A DNA stretch of 51,016 bases, taken from positions 1 through 51,016 of the forward strand of contig CANFLZ010000014.1 of assembly GCA_947448135.1 (NCBI GenBank), in the 5' to 3' direction. Origin of the DNA: Flavobacteriales bacterium (GTDB taxonomy: Bacteria; Bacteroidota; Bacteroidia; Flavobacteriales_D; Sanyastnellaceae). The first letter of the stretch is position 1; the number at the start of each line of letters is the position of its first letter. The notes under the pieces are model-generated. The model made no database searches, was not told where the DNA came from, and was given only the letters and a program-made list of their open reading frames with translations. Below are positions 1 through 8,676 of the stretch, one piece after another. Both the position numbers and the translations under genes were made by a program.

Positions 1-3000
1 ATCGGAGTTGTTCGCAACCAAGTTTCCTGTTGGAGAACAAGTATAAACCGCTGCAACTGTTGCATCACCAAAAGTATCGCCATCCAAATCAGGATAATAG
101 GCCAAAGGAGTAATACAGTTTGAAGCACAGAAACTGAAGTTAATCAAACCAGATGAGTACGCCCACAAAGAAACATAAATTGGAGTGCCCGCAACTTGAC
201 CAGTGATGGTCAATTGTGGCATCAAGCCAGGACCTGAGTCATCATCACAACCCAATTGGGTATAAACTCCAGTCGCTGCATCATACGTATAAGCAGCCAT
301 ACCAGCATCTACTGTTCCTTGAGGATTCAAGAACAAGGTATCATTCGCTGGGACATTTAACAACACCCAAACTTCAGGATTTGGAGAAGCTGCAGTATTT
401 CCAGCACAACCAGGTGCGGGCACCAAAGTAGTGATGGTATAAGTAGCAGGGTCTACAGTTACATCAATACATCCAGTTGCAGGATCTGCAGTGAAAGCAT
501 TGAAAGGCTCGTCACCTGCTATTGCACTCGTGATTCCCACACAAGTACAAGTTGCATCATAAGTATCACCAAAAGTTCCAGGATTGCCATCATCGCAAGT
601 TCCACCTGTCCAAATGGTTGGATCGTTATCATTACAGTCACCGTTACAAGAAGTAAATCCATCACCATCAACATCAAAACCTTCGTCGATTACTGCATCA
701 CAGTTGTTGTCGATTAAGTCACAAATCTCAGTAGCACCAGGATAAACTGTTGGGTCATTGTCATTACAATCTAAAGCTGTAACAACACCATCACCATCGA
801 CATCTGTTGTGCATCCTTCATCCACTTGTCCATCACAGTTGTTATCGATTCCATCAGCACAAACCTCAGTTACGGAAGTATTGACAGCAGGATCTGTATC
901 ATTACAATCGGTTCCGTTGGTTACCCAAGTTGGATCTGGCGTACAAGTCAAAACGGCAGGCGTATTGGCATCACCAAAAGTATCACCATCCGTATCTGGC
1001 CAATATGAAACAGCAGTAGTACAAGAAGCTGCACAGAAGCTGAAGTTGATGAAACCAGAAGAATAAGCCCAAAGAGAAACATAGATGGGTGTACCAGCAC
1101 CTTGACCAATGATGGTCAATTGTGGCATCAAGCCAGGTCCTGTATCATCATCACAACCCAATTGCGTGTATGTATTGGTAGTAGCATCGAAAGTGTAAGC
1201 CGCCATACCAGCATCTACTGTACCTTGAGGAGATAAGAACAATGTGTCATTCGCAGGAACATTCACCAATACCCATACTTCAGGATTTGGAGACGCCGCA
1301 GTATTTCCAGCACAACCAGGAGCAGGAACAGCAGTAGTAATTGTGTAAGTTGCAGGGTCAACAGTAATGTTGATACAACCAGTCGCAGGATCTGCAGTAA
1401 AGGCATTGGTAGGCTCATCACCCAAAACACCTCCACAGGTACAATCTGCTTGAATCAAATCATTCGTTGTGTTTGGATTTCCATCGTCACAAGTTGCTCC
1501 GATCCAAACCAAAGGATCTGCATCATTACAGTCGCCATTACAAGAAGTAAAACCATCACCATCCACATCAAATCCTTCGTCAATTACACCGTCGCAATTG
1601 TTGTCAATCAAATCACACAACTCTGTTGCGCCAGGATTGATTGTCGGATCGTTGTCATTACAATCTGTAGCTGCGGGATATCCATCTAAGTCAGTATCCT
1701 GACCCGCGCAGAACGCTGGAGCAGTGAAGGTTACAGAACCCAAACATGCAGGAGCATTGCTATAGGAAGCAGCCAAAGTATGGCTCAAACCATCCGAAGT
1801 AAGACCAGTGATGTTCACCGGAATAATTGAGTTAAATGGAGCGGTCAAACTTTGAATCAAGTTACCATCCAAAGTGATGTCCATGGTTCCAGCAGCTGGA
1901 GCCAATTGTGTAGAAATATAGTTATTTTGAGCAACAGTCAAATCGTACATGTTGGTCAATGTGTCACAAGCAGAGGGCGTTGCGCAATAAGGGAAAGTGA
2001 TGTCACAGCTTGTAACTGCTGTTGCAGGATCAATGATATAGGGTTCGATTGGACAGCCCGTTGTGGAAGTGTAACTTCCGAATTGGCTATCACCACCTGA
2101 GGCCACACCAATCCAAAGATCTGTCGTTCCTACCGTAGTTGAAGTAAAGCACATGCTCATGACGCATGAACCAGCATCACCCCAGTCAGCGCCACCGTTT
2201 CCGTCGTTGTTGTAGTCATAATAATATCCACCGAAGTAAGAAGGATAGGCCTGTCCGCCTGTTGGCACGATCGTATCTTGCCAAATCCAGTTACCGGGTC
2301 CGCCATTACATTCGATTGGTGCTTGAACAGGGGTTGGATAAGCCCAACCAGCTCCCAAAGAGATGGCCATACCATCCAACCAGTCACCCGAATTTTGTCC
2401 ATAATCCAATGTATAGCAGATAGTCACTGGTGTTCCAATTGGCCAAGATCCACCTGTAGGTGCTGGATCAAAAGAGATACTTTGTGGACCAAGACAAGTT
2501 GTAATCGTTGTACCACCACCACAAGTACAATCAGGCTGAATTACCTCACCTACCGTGGTTTCGTTTCCATCGTTACATGGTGCATTTGGATAAATAGCGG
2601 CACAGTTATCATTACAATCTACTGTTGAATCAAAACCATCACCATCATTATCCGCAGCTACGCAACCTTCATCAATTTGAGCATTACAGTTGTTATCGAT
2701 ATTGTCTCCACAAACTTCTGTGGCTGTCGTATTGATTGTCGCATCATTATCATTACAGTCGCCTGTAGTGGCTACACCACAAGGATCCACAGTGGCACCA
2801 CCTTGACCATCACCATCTACATCGGTGTAAGTCATCATGGTATCATCGCAATCGTCCAAGTTGGCTACAGCACCAGCAGGTTGTGTACAAGCTTCGATAG
2901 GTGTGTTTACATCACCAAAGCCATCACCGTCAGCATCAGCATAAAAAGTAGTTGTAACAAATTCATCAATTTGACCATCACAATTGTTATCAATCAAATC

Positions 3001-4545
3001 ACAAATCTCGATTGCCGCTGGATTAATTGTAGGATCTGCATCGTTACAATCTGTAGTCGTATCAAAACCATCACCATCAGCATCTACTACACCAACGCAG
3101 TTGTCATCAACAACTCCATTACAATCATTGTCTAAACCATCGCACAATTCCGTAGCACCGGTGAAAATTGCAACATTGCTATCATCACAGTCTGTATTAT
3201 TGGTGACCCATGTTGGATCTGGAGAACAAGTCAAAGTCAGTGTAGCATTGGCATCACCAAAAGTATCACCATCCACATCAGGCCAATAAGCCACTGCGGT
3301 GGCACAAGTTGCTGAACAGAAACTGAAATTGATAAATCCAGAAGAATATGCCCACAATGAAACATAGATCGGTGTTCCAGCACCTTGACCAATGATGGTC
3401 AATTGTGGCATTAAACCAGGACCCGTATCATCATCACAACCCAACAAAGTGTACGTGTTGGTTCCGGCGTCATAGGTATAAGCCGCCATACCAGCATCTA
3501 CAGTTCCTTGAGGGGACAAAAATAAAGTATCGTTCGCAGGAACATTCAACAAAATCCACAACTCTGGATTTTCAGAACCTACTAAATTTCCGGCACAACC
3601 GGGCGCTGTGACAGCAGTTGTAATCGTGTAGGTAGCAGGATCAACTGTAATATCAATACAACCCGTTGCCGGATCGGCTGTAAAGGCGTTTGTTGGTTCG
3701 TCACCTAATATTCCTCCGCAAGAACAATCCGCTTGAATCAAATCATTGGATGTAGCAGGATTTCCGTCATCACATGTTGCTCCAATCCAAACAGTAGGAT
3801 CGTTGTCGTTGCAATCTCCGTTACAAGTGGTGTAACCATCACCATCTATATCAAATCCCTCATCAATAACTGCATCACAGTTATTATCTATCAAGTCACA
3901 AATCTCTAACGCTCCAGGGAATACTGCAGCATTATTGTCATCGCAATCCGTTCCAACAGGGAAACCATCGGCGTCATTATCCGACATGGGTGTTCCAACA
4001 TAAGCTGCCAGTGGGCAATCTGTTGTATAAGATCCCATACTTCCATCTCCACCTGTAGTTACTGAAACTGACATGTCTGTATTGTCCACATATTGAGCCG
4101 TGATACAGAACCCGATGGTACAGCTTCCTGCATCACCATAATCATTACCACCATCACCATCAAGGTTAGTATCGTAATAATAGCCCTGGCCCCAAACCAA
4201 ACCTGAACCTGTTGCCGTTAAACTTGTTTGCCAGATCCATTGTCCTGTTCCCGCCGTTGCACAAGCAGAAGGTGCTGTTAGCGGCGTAATGTTGGTCCAA
4301 CTGGTGCCCAATAATACCTGAAAACCATCCACCCAACTTCCTGAAGCTTGGGTGTAATCAACAGTGTAACAAATTGTCACAATGTCGCCTGGGTTATAAA
4401 CGCCTGCCGTTGGCATTGGAGAAAAAGAGATACTCTCGTTGGCCACGCACTGTGCTTGTGACTGAATGTTCGTCAACATCAACAATGCCGCGAAAACAAA
4501 AGCAAAAATTCTACATTTTCCTTGGAATAAAACTTTAAAGTCCAT
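1..4545 (-). CDS. Giant secreted MopE-type repeat protein, 5' part (runs off left edge)
   Basis: The reverse strand is open without a stop from ATG at 4545 to base 1, giving 1515 codons; the C-terminus lies outside the window. Residues 1-32 form a signal peptide ending near SQAQC. The rest is low-lysine, Asp/Asn/Cys-rich and built from repeats: MopE-like metal-binding motifs of the form EICDLIDNNCD...IDEG followed by DxDGDG and DCND (for example around 3990-3780, 3180-2960, 2720-2560, 1650-1490 and 870-620), plus two larger modules that recur. A ~400-bp module lies near 4440-4010 and 2480-2050; another lies near 3720-3300, 1440-1010 and 540-100. The MopE motif (PF11617 type) is known from secreted proteins and its acidic loops probably bind metal, likely Ca2+. 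Such giants in Bacteroidota are usually type IX cargo, but the C-terminal sorting domain would be off-window. Role unknown; adhesion or surface coating is a guess. It is divergent from rel. Confidence 0.85.
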   Translation of the reverse strand, partial: MDFKVLFQGKCRIFAFVFAALLMLTNIQSQAQCVANESISFSPMPTAGVYNPGDIVTICYTVDYTQASGSWVDGFQVLLGTSWTNITPLTAPSACATAGTGQWIWQTSLTATGSGLVWGQGYYYDTNLDGDGGNDYGDAGSCTIGFCITAQYVDNTDMSVSVTTGGDGSMGSYTTDCPLAAYVGTPMSDNDADGFPVGTDCDDNNAAVFPGALEICDLIDNNCDAVIDEGFDIDGDGYTTCNGDCNDNDPTVWIGATCDDGNPATSNDLIQADCSCGGILGDEPTNAFTADPATGCIDITVDPATYTITTAVTAPGCAGNLVGSENPELWILLNVPANDTLFLSPQGTVDAGMAAYTYDAGTNTYTLLGCDDDTGPGLMPQLTIIGQGAGTPIYVSLWAYSSGFINFSFCSATCATAVAYWPDVDGDTFGDANATLTLTCSPDPTWVTNNTDCDDSNVAIFTGATELCDGLDNDCNGVVDDNCVGVVDADGDGFDTTTDCNDADPTINPAAIEICDLIDNNCDGQIDEFVTTTFYADADGDGFGDVNTPIEACTQPAGAVANLDDCDDTMMTYTDVDGDGQGGATVDPCGVATTGDCNDNDATINTTATEVCGDNIDNNCNAQIDEGCVAADNDGDGFDSTVDCNDNCAAIYPNAPCNDGNETTVGEVIQPDCTCGGGTTITTCLGPQSISFDPAPTGGSWPIGTPVTICYTLDYGQNSGDWLDGMAISLGAGWAYPTPVQAPIECNGGPGNWIWQDTIVPTGGQAYPSYFGGYYYDYNNDGNGGADWGDAGSCVMSMCFTSTTVGTTDLWIGVASGGDSQFGSYTSTTGCPIEPYIIDPATAVTSCDITFPYCATPSACDTLTNMYDLTVAQNNYISTQLAPAAGTMDITLDGNLIQSLTAPFNSIIPVNITGLTSDGLSHTLAASYSNAPACLGSVTFTAPAFCAGQDTDLDGYPAATDCNDNDPTINPGATELCDLIDNNCDGVIDEGFDVDGDGFTSCNGDCNDADPLVWIGATCDDGNPNTTNDLIQADCTCGGVLGDEPTNAFTADPATGCINITVDPATYTITTAVPAPGCAGNTAASPNPEVWVLVNVPANDTLFLSPQGTVDAGMAAYTFDATTNTYTQLGCDDDTGPGLMPQLTIIGQGAGTPIYVSLWAYSSGFINFSFCAASCTTAVSYWPDTDGDTFGDANTPAVLTCTPDPTWVTNGTDCNDTDPAVNTSVTEVCADGIDNNCDGQVDEGCTTDVDGDGVVTALDCNDNDPTVYPGATEICDLIDNNCDAVIDEGFDVDGDGFTSCNGDCNDNDPTIWTGGTCDDGNPGTFGDTYDATCTCVGITSAIAGDEPFNAFTADPATGCIDVTVDPATYTITTLVPAPGCAGNTAASPNPEVWVLLNVPANDTLFLNPQGTVDAGMAAYTYDAATGVYTQLGCDDDSGPGLMPQLTITGQVAGTPIYVSLWAYSSGLINFSFCASNCITPLAYYPDLDGDTFGDATVAAVYTCSPTGNLVANNSD

Positions 4546-4568
4546 TCTAATAAATTTTGGTTAAGTGC

Positions 4569-4599
4569 CAAAAATAAACAATTTGGGGTAGTTTACCAA
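4569..4599 (-). promoter_or_regulatory. Putative promoter of the MopE-type gene
   Basis: On the reverse strand TTG (4599-4597) is followed after 20 nt by TATTTTTG (4576-4569), a full match to the Bacteroidota -33/-7 pattern TTG-N17-23-TAnnTTTG. The ATG at 4545 is 23 nt past the -7 element, so the mRNA would have a short leader of about 19 nt. The remainder of the 4546-4681 gap holds only the facing rel promoter. Confidence 0.55.
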
Positions 4600-4646
4600 C
4601 AAAACTTTTTCAGCTATTCACTTTTAACAATTTCAGCCTTACGTGC

Positions 4647-4677
4647 TTGACCCAAAGTGGTTTGTCCGTTAGTTTCG
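4647..4677 (+). promoter_or_regulatory. Putative rel promoter, leaderless arrangement
   Basis: TTG (4647-4649), a 20-nt spacer and TAGTTTCG (4670-4677) resemble TTG-N-TAnnTTTG with one mismatch in the -7 box. The GTG start of rel at 4682 follows after exactly four bases, so transcription would start at or next to the start codon. Confidence 0.4.
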
Positions 4678-4681
4678 AACC

Positions 4682-6895
4682 GTGGAAATAGATTTAGTTG
4701 AAGAAAACAAGGAGATTGTCCGCCGATACCGTGGCCTTCTCCGCGTCTGCAACCGCTCCAAGAGCAGGGCAGATCGAAATAAAATTCGCAAAGCCTTTGA
4801 TGTGGCGCTTGAAGCGCACAAAGACATGCGCCGAAAAAGTGGGGAGCCGTACATCTACCACCCTTTGGCTGTTGCCAAAATTGCCGCTGAGGAATTGGGG
4901 CTTGGCACGCTGGCCATCGTTTGTGCCTTGCTTCATGATACCGTAGAAGATACGTATATCACATTAGACGATATTGAGAATCTGTTTGGTAAAAAAGAAC
5001 GAATTGTCATCGATGGTTTGACCAAAATATCGGGTGTTTTCGATCACCAAACCACCAGTCAACAGGCCGAGAACTTCCGCAAAATGTTGCTTACATTGAG
5101 CGATGACGTGCGTGTCATTTTAATTAAGCTAGCTGATCGTCTACACAACATGCGCACACTGGACCACATGTCCCGTGAGAAGCAGTTGAAAATTGCGAGT
5201 GAAACACTTTTCATGTACGCTCCTCTCGCCCATCGCTTGGGCTTGTACAACATCAAAACAGAGTTGGAAGATTTGGCGCTCAAGTTTCAAGATCCTGAAG
5301 CCTTTGATGATATCACCAATCGATTGCAAAAGACCCAAGCGGTGCGCACACGATTCATCAATCAATTTACACTTCCCATTCGCAGAGCGCTTGACAATCT
5401 TGGCCTGCAGTATGAAATCAAGAGTCGCACGAAATCGGTATTTAGCATCTGGAATAAAATTCACCAGAAGGGTGTGCCTTTCGAAGAGATTTACGACCTC
5501 TTCGCCATCCGCATCATCATCAAAAGTGACGAAGACCATGAGAAGAGTGATTGCTGGCGTGTTTATGCCGCTGTGTCCGATCACTACCAACCCAGTCCAG
5601 AAAGATTGCGCGATTGGATCAGTATTCCAAAATCGTCTGGATATGAGGCTTTGCATACAACAGTGATGTCACCTACCGGGAAATGGGTAGAAGTACAAAT
5701 CCGATCGGAGAGAATGGACGAGATGGCCGAGAAAGGATATGCTGCACATTGGAAATACAAGAGCGCCTCTGAATCACCAGAATCCAAATTGGACAAATGG
5801 TTGAGTCAAATTCGTGAGGTCTTGGAAAGTCCAAGTGACAATGCAATTGAATTTATTGACAACTTCAAGCTTTCTCTTTTCTCGGAGGAGATTTATGTTT
5901 TCACCCCAAAAGGAGAATTAAAAACACTTCCAAAAGGCAGCACCACCTTGGATTTTGCCTTCCACATTCACTCGCAAATCGGCAGTCAATGCATTGGTGC
6001 AAAAGTCAATTTCAAATTGGTTCCATTGAACCACGTATTGCGCAGTGGAGATCAAATTGAAATTCTCACTTCTAAAAAACAAAAACCAAAAGAAGAGTGG
6101 TTGCACATTGCCATCACCGCCAGTGCTCGACAAAAAATCAAGGCGGTTTTAAAGGACGAGCGCAAGCACATTGTTGAAGAAGGAAAAGAGCATTTGCAGC
6201 GGAAACTCAGCCATCTCAAAGTAGAATGGCTCTCCGTTAATATTGATGAGTTGGTTAAACACTTTGAGACGTTTTCTGCAACTGAGCTCTATCTCCGCAT
6301 TGCCAAAGGAAAAATTGACTTGACCAAACTGAAAGGTTATAAAATTGAAGGTGGACGGATCAAGTTTCCCAAGAAAAAAGAAGTTGATCAAGAGGAAACA
6401 GACGCAACTAAAATCGTCGCTACACCTGGAATTGCGGAGACGGTTCTCATTGGAGACAAACCTGAGAAGATCGATTTTACACTCGCGGCCTGTTGCAATC
6501 CCATTCCAGGGGATGAAGTATTTGGATTTACGACCGTTGATGAAGGAATCAAAATTCACAGAACCAACTGTCCCAATGCCCAGGAGATGATGAGCAAATA
6601 CGCTTATCGCGTAATCAAAGCAAGGTGGAGCAGCCAGAATTTGGTTCAATTTGAAGTGGGTCTAAAATTCTCCGGAATCGATGATGTTGGACTGGTTCAA
6701 AAGATCACCAACATTATTTCCACCGACATGAATGTGAACATGCGCGCCATTTCTTTTGAGGCGAATGCCGGAATTTTTGAAGGGAAAGTCGTCGTGCTCG
6801 TGCACGATACAGCGCATTTGAACGATTTAATCAGCAATCTTAAAGCGGTTGAAGGCGTATTGAATGTCGATCGAATTGAGTCAGAATTTTCGTAA
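4682..6895 (+). CDS. rel: Bifunctional (p)ppGpp synthetase/hydrolase (RelA/SpoT family)
   Basis: Makes and degrades (p)ppGpp, the stringent-response alarmone, in the cytoplasm. The 737-aa length fits a long Rel. The N-terminal HD hydrolase domain has H60 and the H85-D86 pair in LLHDTVEDT, plus HNMRT further on; all are intact, so hydrolase activity is expected. The synthetase domain follows (SGYEALHTTVM), then a TGS domain (VFTPKGELKTLPKGSTTLDF) and a C-terminal zinc-finger/ACT region with AACCNPIPGDEV. The start is GTG at 4682; there is no ATG before residue 49, which already lies inside the HD domain. The first gene of a rightward run with fur and purA. Divergent from the MopE-type gene. 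Confidence 0.95.
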   Translation: MEIDLVEENKEIVRRYRGLLRVCNRSKSRADRNKIRKAFDVALEAHKDMRRKSGEPYIYHPLAVAKIAAEELGLGTLAIVCALLHDTVEDTYITLDDIENLFGKKERIVIDGLTKISGVFDHQTTSQQAENFRKMLLTLSDDVRVILIKLADRLHNMRTLDHMSREKQLKIASETLFMYAPLAHRLGLYNIKTELEDLALKFQDPEAFDDITNRLQKTQAVRTRFINQFTLPIRRALDNLGLQYEIKSRTKSVFSIWNKIHQKGVPFEEIYDLFAIRIIIKSDEDHEKSDCWRVYAAVSDHYQPSPERLRDWISIPKSSGYEALHTTVMSPTGKWVEVQIRSERMDEMAEKGYAAHWKYKSASESPESKLDKWLSQIREVLESPSDNAIEFIDNFKLSLFSEEIYVFTPKGELKTLPKGSTTLDFAFHIHSQIGSQCIGAKVNFKLVPLNHVLRSGDQIEILTSKKQKPKEEWLHIAITASARQKIKAVLKDERKHIVEEGKEHLQRKLSHLKVEWLSVNIDELVKHFETFSATELYLRIAKGKIDLTKLKGYKIEGGRIKFPKKKEVDQEETDATKIVATPGIAETVLIGDKPEKIDFTLAACCNPIPGDEVFGFTTVDEGIKIHRTNCPNAQEMMSKYAYRVIKARWSSQNLVQFEVGLKFSGIDDVGLVQKITNIISTDMNVNMRAISFEANAGIFEGKVVVLVHDTAHLNDLISNLKAVEGVLNVDRIESEFS

Positions 6896-6908
6896 GCATG
6901 TATCTTTG
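6876..6908 (+). promoter_or_regulatory. Putative fur promoter inside the end of rel, leaderless
   Basis: TATCTTTG (6901-6908) matches TAnnTTTG exactly; a TTG at 6876-6878 lies 22 nt upstream, within the rel coding region. The fur ATG at 6913 is four bases past the -7 element, predicting a leaderless transcript separate from rel. Confidence 0.5.
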
Positions 6909-6912
6909 ATTT

Positions 6913-7356
6913 ATGGTTTCAGAGGAATTACAGGACAAGGTGAAAGAGATATTCCGAATTTATTTGGAAGAAAATCAACACCGGAAAACACCTGAGCGTT
7001 TTGCGATTTTACGGGAGATCTACAATCTCGATGGGCATTTTGACATTGAGTCGCTGTACACGCGCATGAAGATGCAGAAATACCGCGTTTCTCGCGCCAC
7101 ATTGTACAACACTATTGAATTATTGATAAATTGTCATTTGGTTAGAAAAAATCAATTCGGTCAAAACACGGCCCATTTCGAAAAAGCTTTTCAGAACCAA
7201 CAACACGACCACATCATTTTAACCGATTCTGGTGAGGTAATTGAATTTTGTGATCCGCGCATTCATCAAATTAAAAAAACACTCGAAGAGCTCTTTGGCG
7301 TTGAGATAGAGCACCACAGCCTCAACTTTTATGGAAAGCGTTTGACAAAAAAATAA
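6913..7356 (+). CDS. Fur-family transcriptional regulator
   Basis: 147-aa metal- or peroxide-responsive repressor of the Fur superfamily. The N-terminal winged helix is clear ([14 protein letters not shown] and [13 protein letters not shown]), followed by the dimerisation domain with HDHIIL...[11 protein letters not shown]. The usual structural-zinc CxxC after the HDH motif is replaced by leucine and serine (IILTDSG), and only one cysteine is present nearby, so this member lacks the classical Cys4 zinc site. Whether it senses Fe, Zn, Mn or peroxide cannot be told. It lies 17 bp after rel and 42 bp before purA. Confidence 0.88.
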   Translation: MVSEELQDKVKEIFRIYLEENQHRKTPERFAILREIYNLDGHFDIESLYTRMKMQKYRVSRATLYNTIELLINCHLVRKNQFGQNTAHFEKAFQNQQHDHIILTDSGEVIEFCDPRIHQIKKTLEELFGVEIEHHSLNFYGKRLTKK

Positions 7357-7375
7357 TTCGGATTCATTTTCGGTT

Positions 7376-7383
7376 TATTTTTG
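7376..7383 (+). promoter_or_regulatory. Putative -7 element for purA
   Basis: TATTTTTG is a full TAnnTTTG match in the 42-bp gap after fur. No convincing -33 TTG is seen at the right spacing. It overlaps the possible TTG start at 7381, which argues for the downstream ATG at 7399 as the true purA start. Confidence 0.4.
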
Positions 7384-7398
7384 CGCTTTACCAATAGT

Positions 7399-8676
7399 AT
7401 GACTCAAAAAACTGCGGTTCTCCTTGGATTACAATGGGGAGATGAAGGAAAGGGGAAAATTGTCGATGTACTGACCCCACATTACGATATCATTGCTCGA
7501 TTCCAGGGTGGTCCCAATGCAGGACACACGTTGTTGTTTGATGGCATCAAGCATGTATTACACACGATTCCTTCCGGGATATTCCACAACAATGTTCAAA
7601 ATGTAATTGGCAATGGTGTAGTCATCGACCCCATCATCTTCAAAAAAGAATTGGACAAATTATCGGAAAGAAATATTCCATTTGCAGATCGACTATTGAT
7701 CTCGAGAAAAGCGCATTTGATTTTACCAACACATCGCCTGCTGGATGCCGCTTCAGAGGCCGCCAAAGGCAGCGCTAAAATTGGTTCTACACTCAAAGGA
7801 ATTGGACCAACGTATATGGACAAAACCGGAAGAAATGGTTTGCGCGTTGGTGACATCCTCGAATCTAACTTTGCTATCAAATACAACGAACTCAAAGAGA
7901 AACACTTGAAGATGTTGTCGCAATATTCTTTCGAATATGATTTGAGTAACATGGAGCAAGAGTGGTTGGATAGTATTGAATACTTGAAGACATTGACCAT
8001 CATCGATAGTGAGCATTACTTGAACAACGCCTTAAAATCTGGCAAAAAAATATTGGCGGAAGGCGCTCAAGGTTCACTATTGGACATCGACTTCGGTTCT
8101 TATCCATTTGTCACTTCAAGCAACACAGTTACTGCTGGAGCTTGCACTGGATTGGGTGTTGCACCCAATAGAATCGGTGATGTATTCGGAATTTTCAAAG
8201 CCTATTGTACGCGAGTTGGTTCTGGACCTTTCCCTACAGAGTTGCATGATGAAACGGGAGAAAGAATGCGCCAAGAAGGCCATGAGTTTGGATCAACCAC
8301 GGGTCGTGCTCGACGTTGTGGATGGTTGGACATTCCTGCTTTGAAATATGCTTGTATGATCAATGGCGTTACTGAATTATTCATGATGAAGGCTGACGTT
8401 TTGAGCATATTTGATGAAATTCAAATCTGCACGCACTACGAATGGAAAGGTGAGAAAATTGATTACTTGCCATACGATAGTCATGCTGAAACATTGGTTC
8501 CCGTTTATACCAGCATTCCCGGATGGAAACTAGATTTGACGCAGCTAGAAAACAAAAGCCAGTTTCCAAAAGAATTGAATGATTACATCCAATTTATCGA
8601 ACAAGCATTGGAAATTCCAATCACTTACGTTTCTGTTGGCCCCGATCGAAAGCAAACCATAAACATGAAGGCATGA
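7399..8676 (+). CDS. purA: Adenylosuccinate synthetase
   Basis: Catalyses GTP-dependent condensation of IMP and aspartate to adenylosuccinate, the first committed step from IMP to AMP. The N-terminal P-loop region LLGLQWGDEGKGK with catalytic Asp, NAGHT, and the IGSTLKGIGPTY and GSTTGRARRCGWLD motifs are all present. I chose ATG at 7399 (425 aa) rather than TTG at 7381: family members begin a few residues before the QWGDEGKGK motif, and the -7 element covers the TTG. The final ATGA overlaps the start of the OstA-like gene, so the two are probably translationally coupled. Confidence 0.96.
   Translation: MTQKTAVLLGLQWGDEGKGKIVDVLTPHYDIIARFQGGPNAGHTLLFDGIKHVLHTIPSGIFHNNVQNVIGNGVVIDPIIFKKELDKLSERNIPFADRLLISRKAHLILPTHRLLDAASEAAKGSAKIGSTLKGIGPTYMDKTGRNGLRVGDILESNFAIKYNELKEKHLKMLSQYSFEYDLSNMEQEWLDSIEYLKTLTIIDSEHYLNNALKSGKKILAEGAQGSLLDIDFGSYPFVTSSNTVTAGACTGLGVAPNRIGDVFGIFKAYCTRVGSGPFPTELHDETGERMRQEGHEFGSTTGRARRCGWLDIPALKYACMINGVTELFMMKADVLSIFDEIQICTHYEWKGEKIDYLPYDSHAETLVPVYTSIPGWKLDLTQLENKSQFPKELNDYIQFIEQALEIPITYVSVGPDRKQTINMKA

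Noticed and set aside
758-3611. Several rightward ORFs of 60-150 codons within the first 4.5 kb
   Set aside because: They are Ser/Thr/Ile/Pro-rich shadows of the continuous reverse-strand repeat gene, with repeated compositions and no family match.
1-4545. Tandem repeat pattern as a CRISPR array
   Set aside because: Repeats are long, imperfect and in frame with a protein; there are no short identical repeats with unique spacers.
7381-7398. TTG at 7381 as purA start (six extra residues)
   Set aside because: It overlaps the -7 box and family members start near the ATG at 7399.
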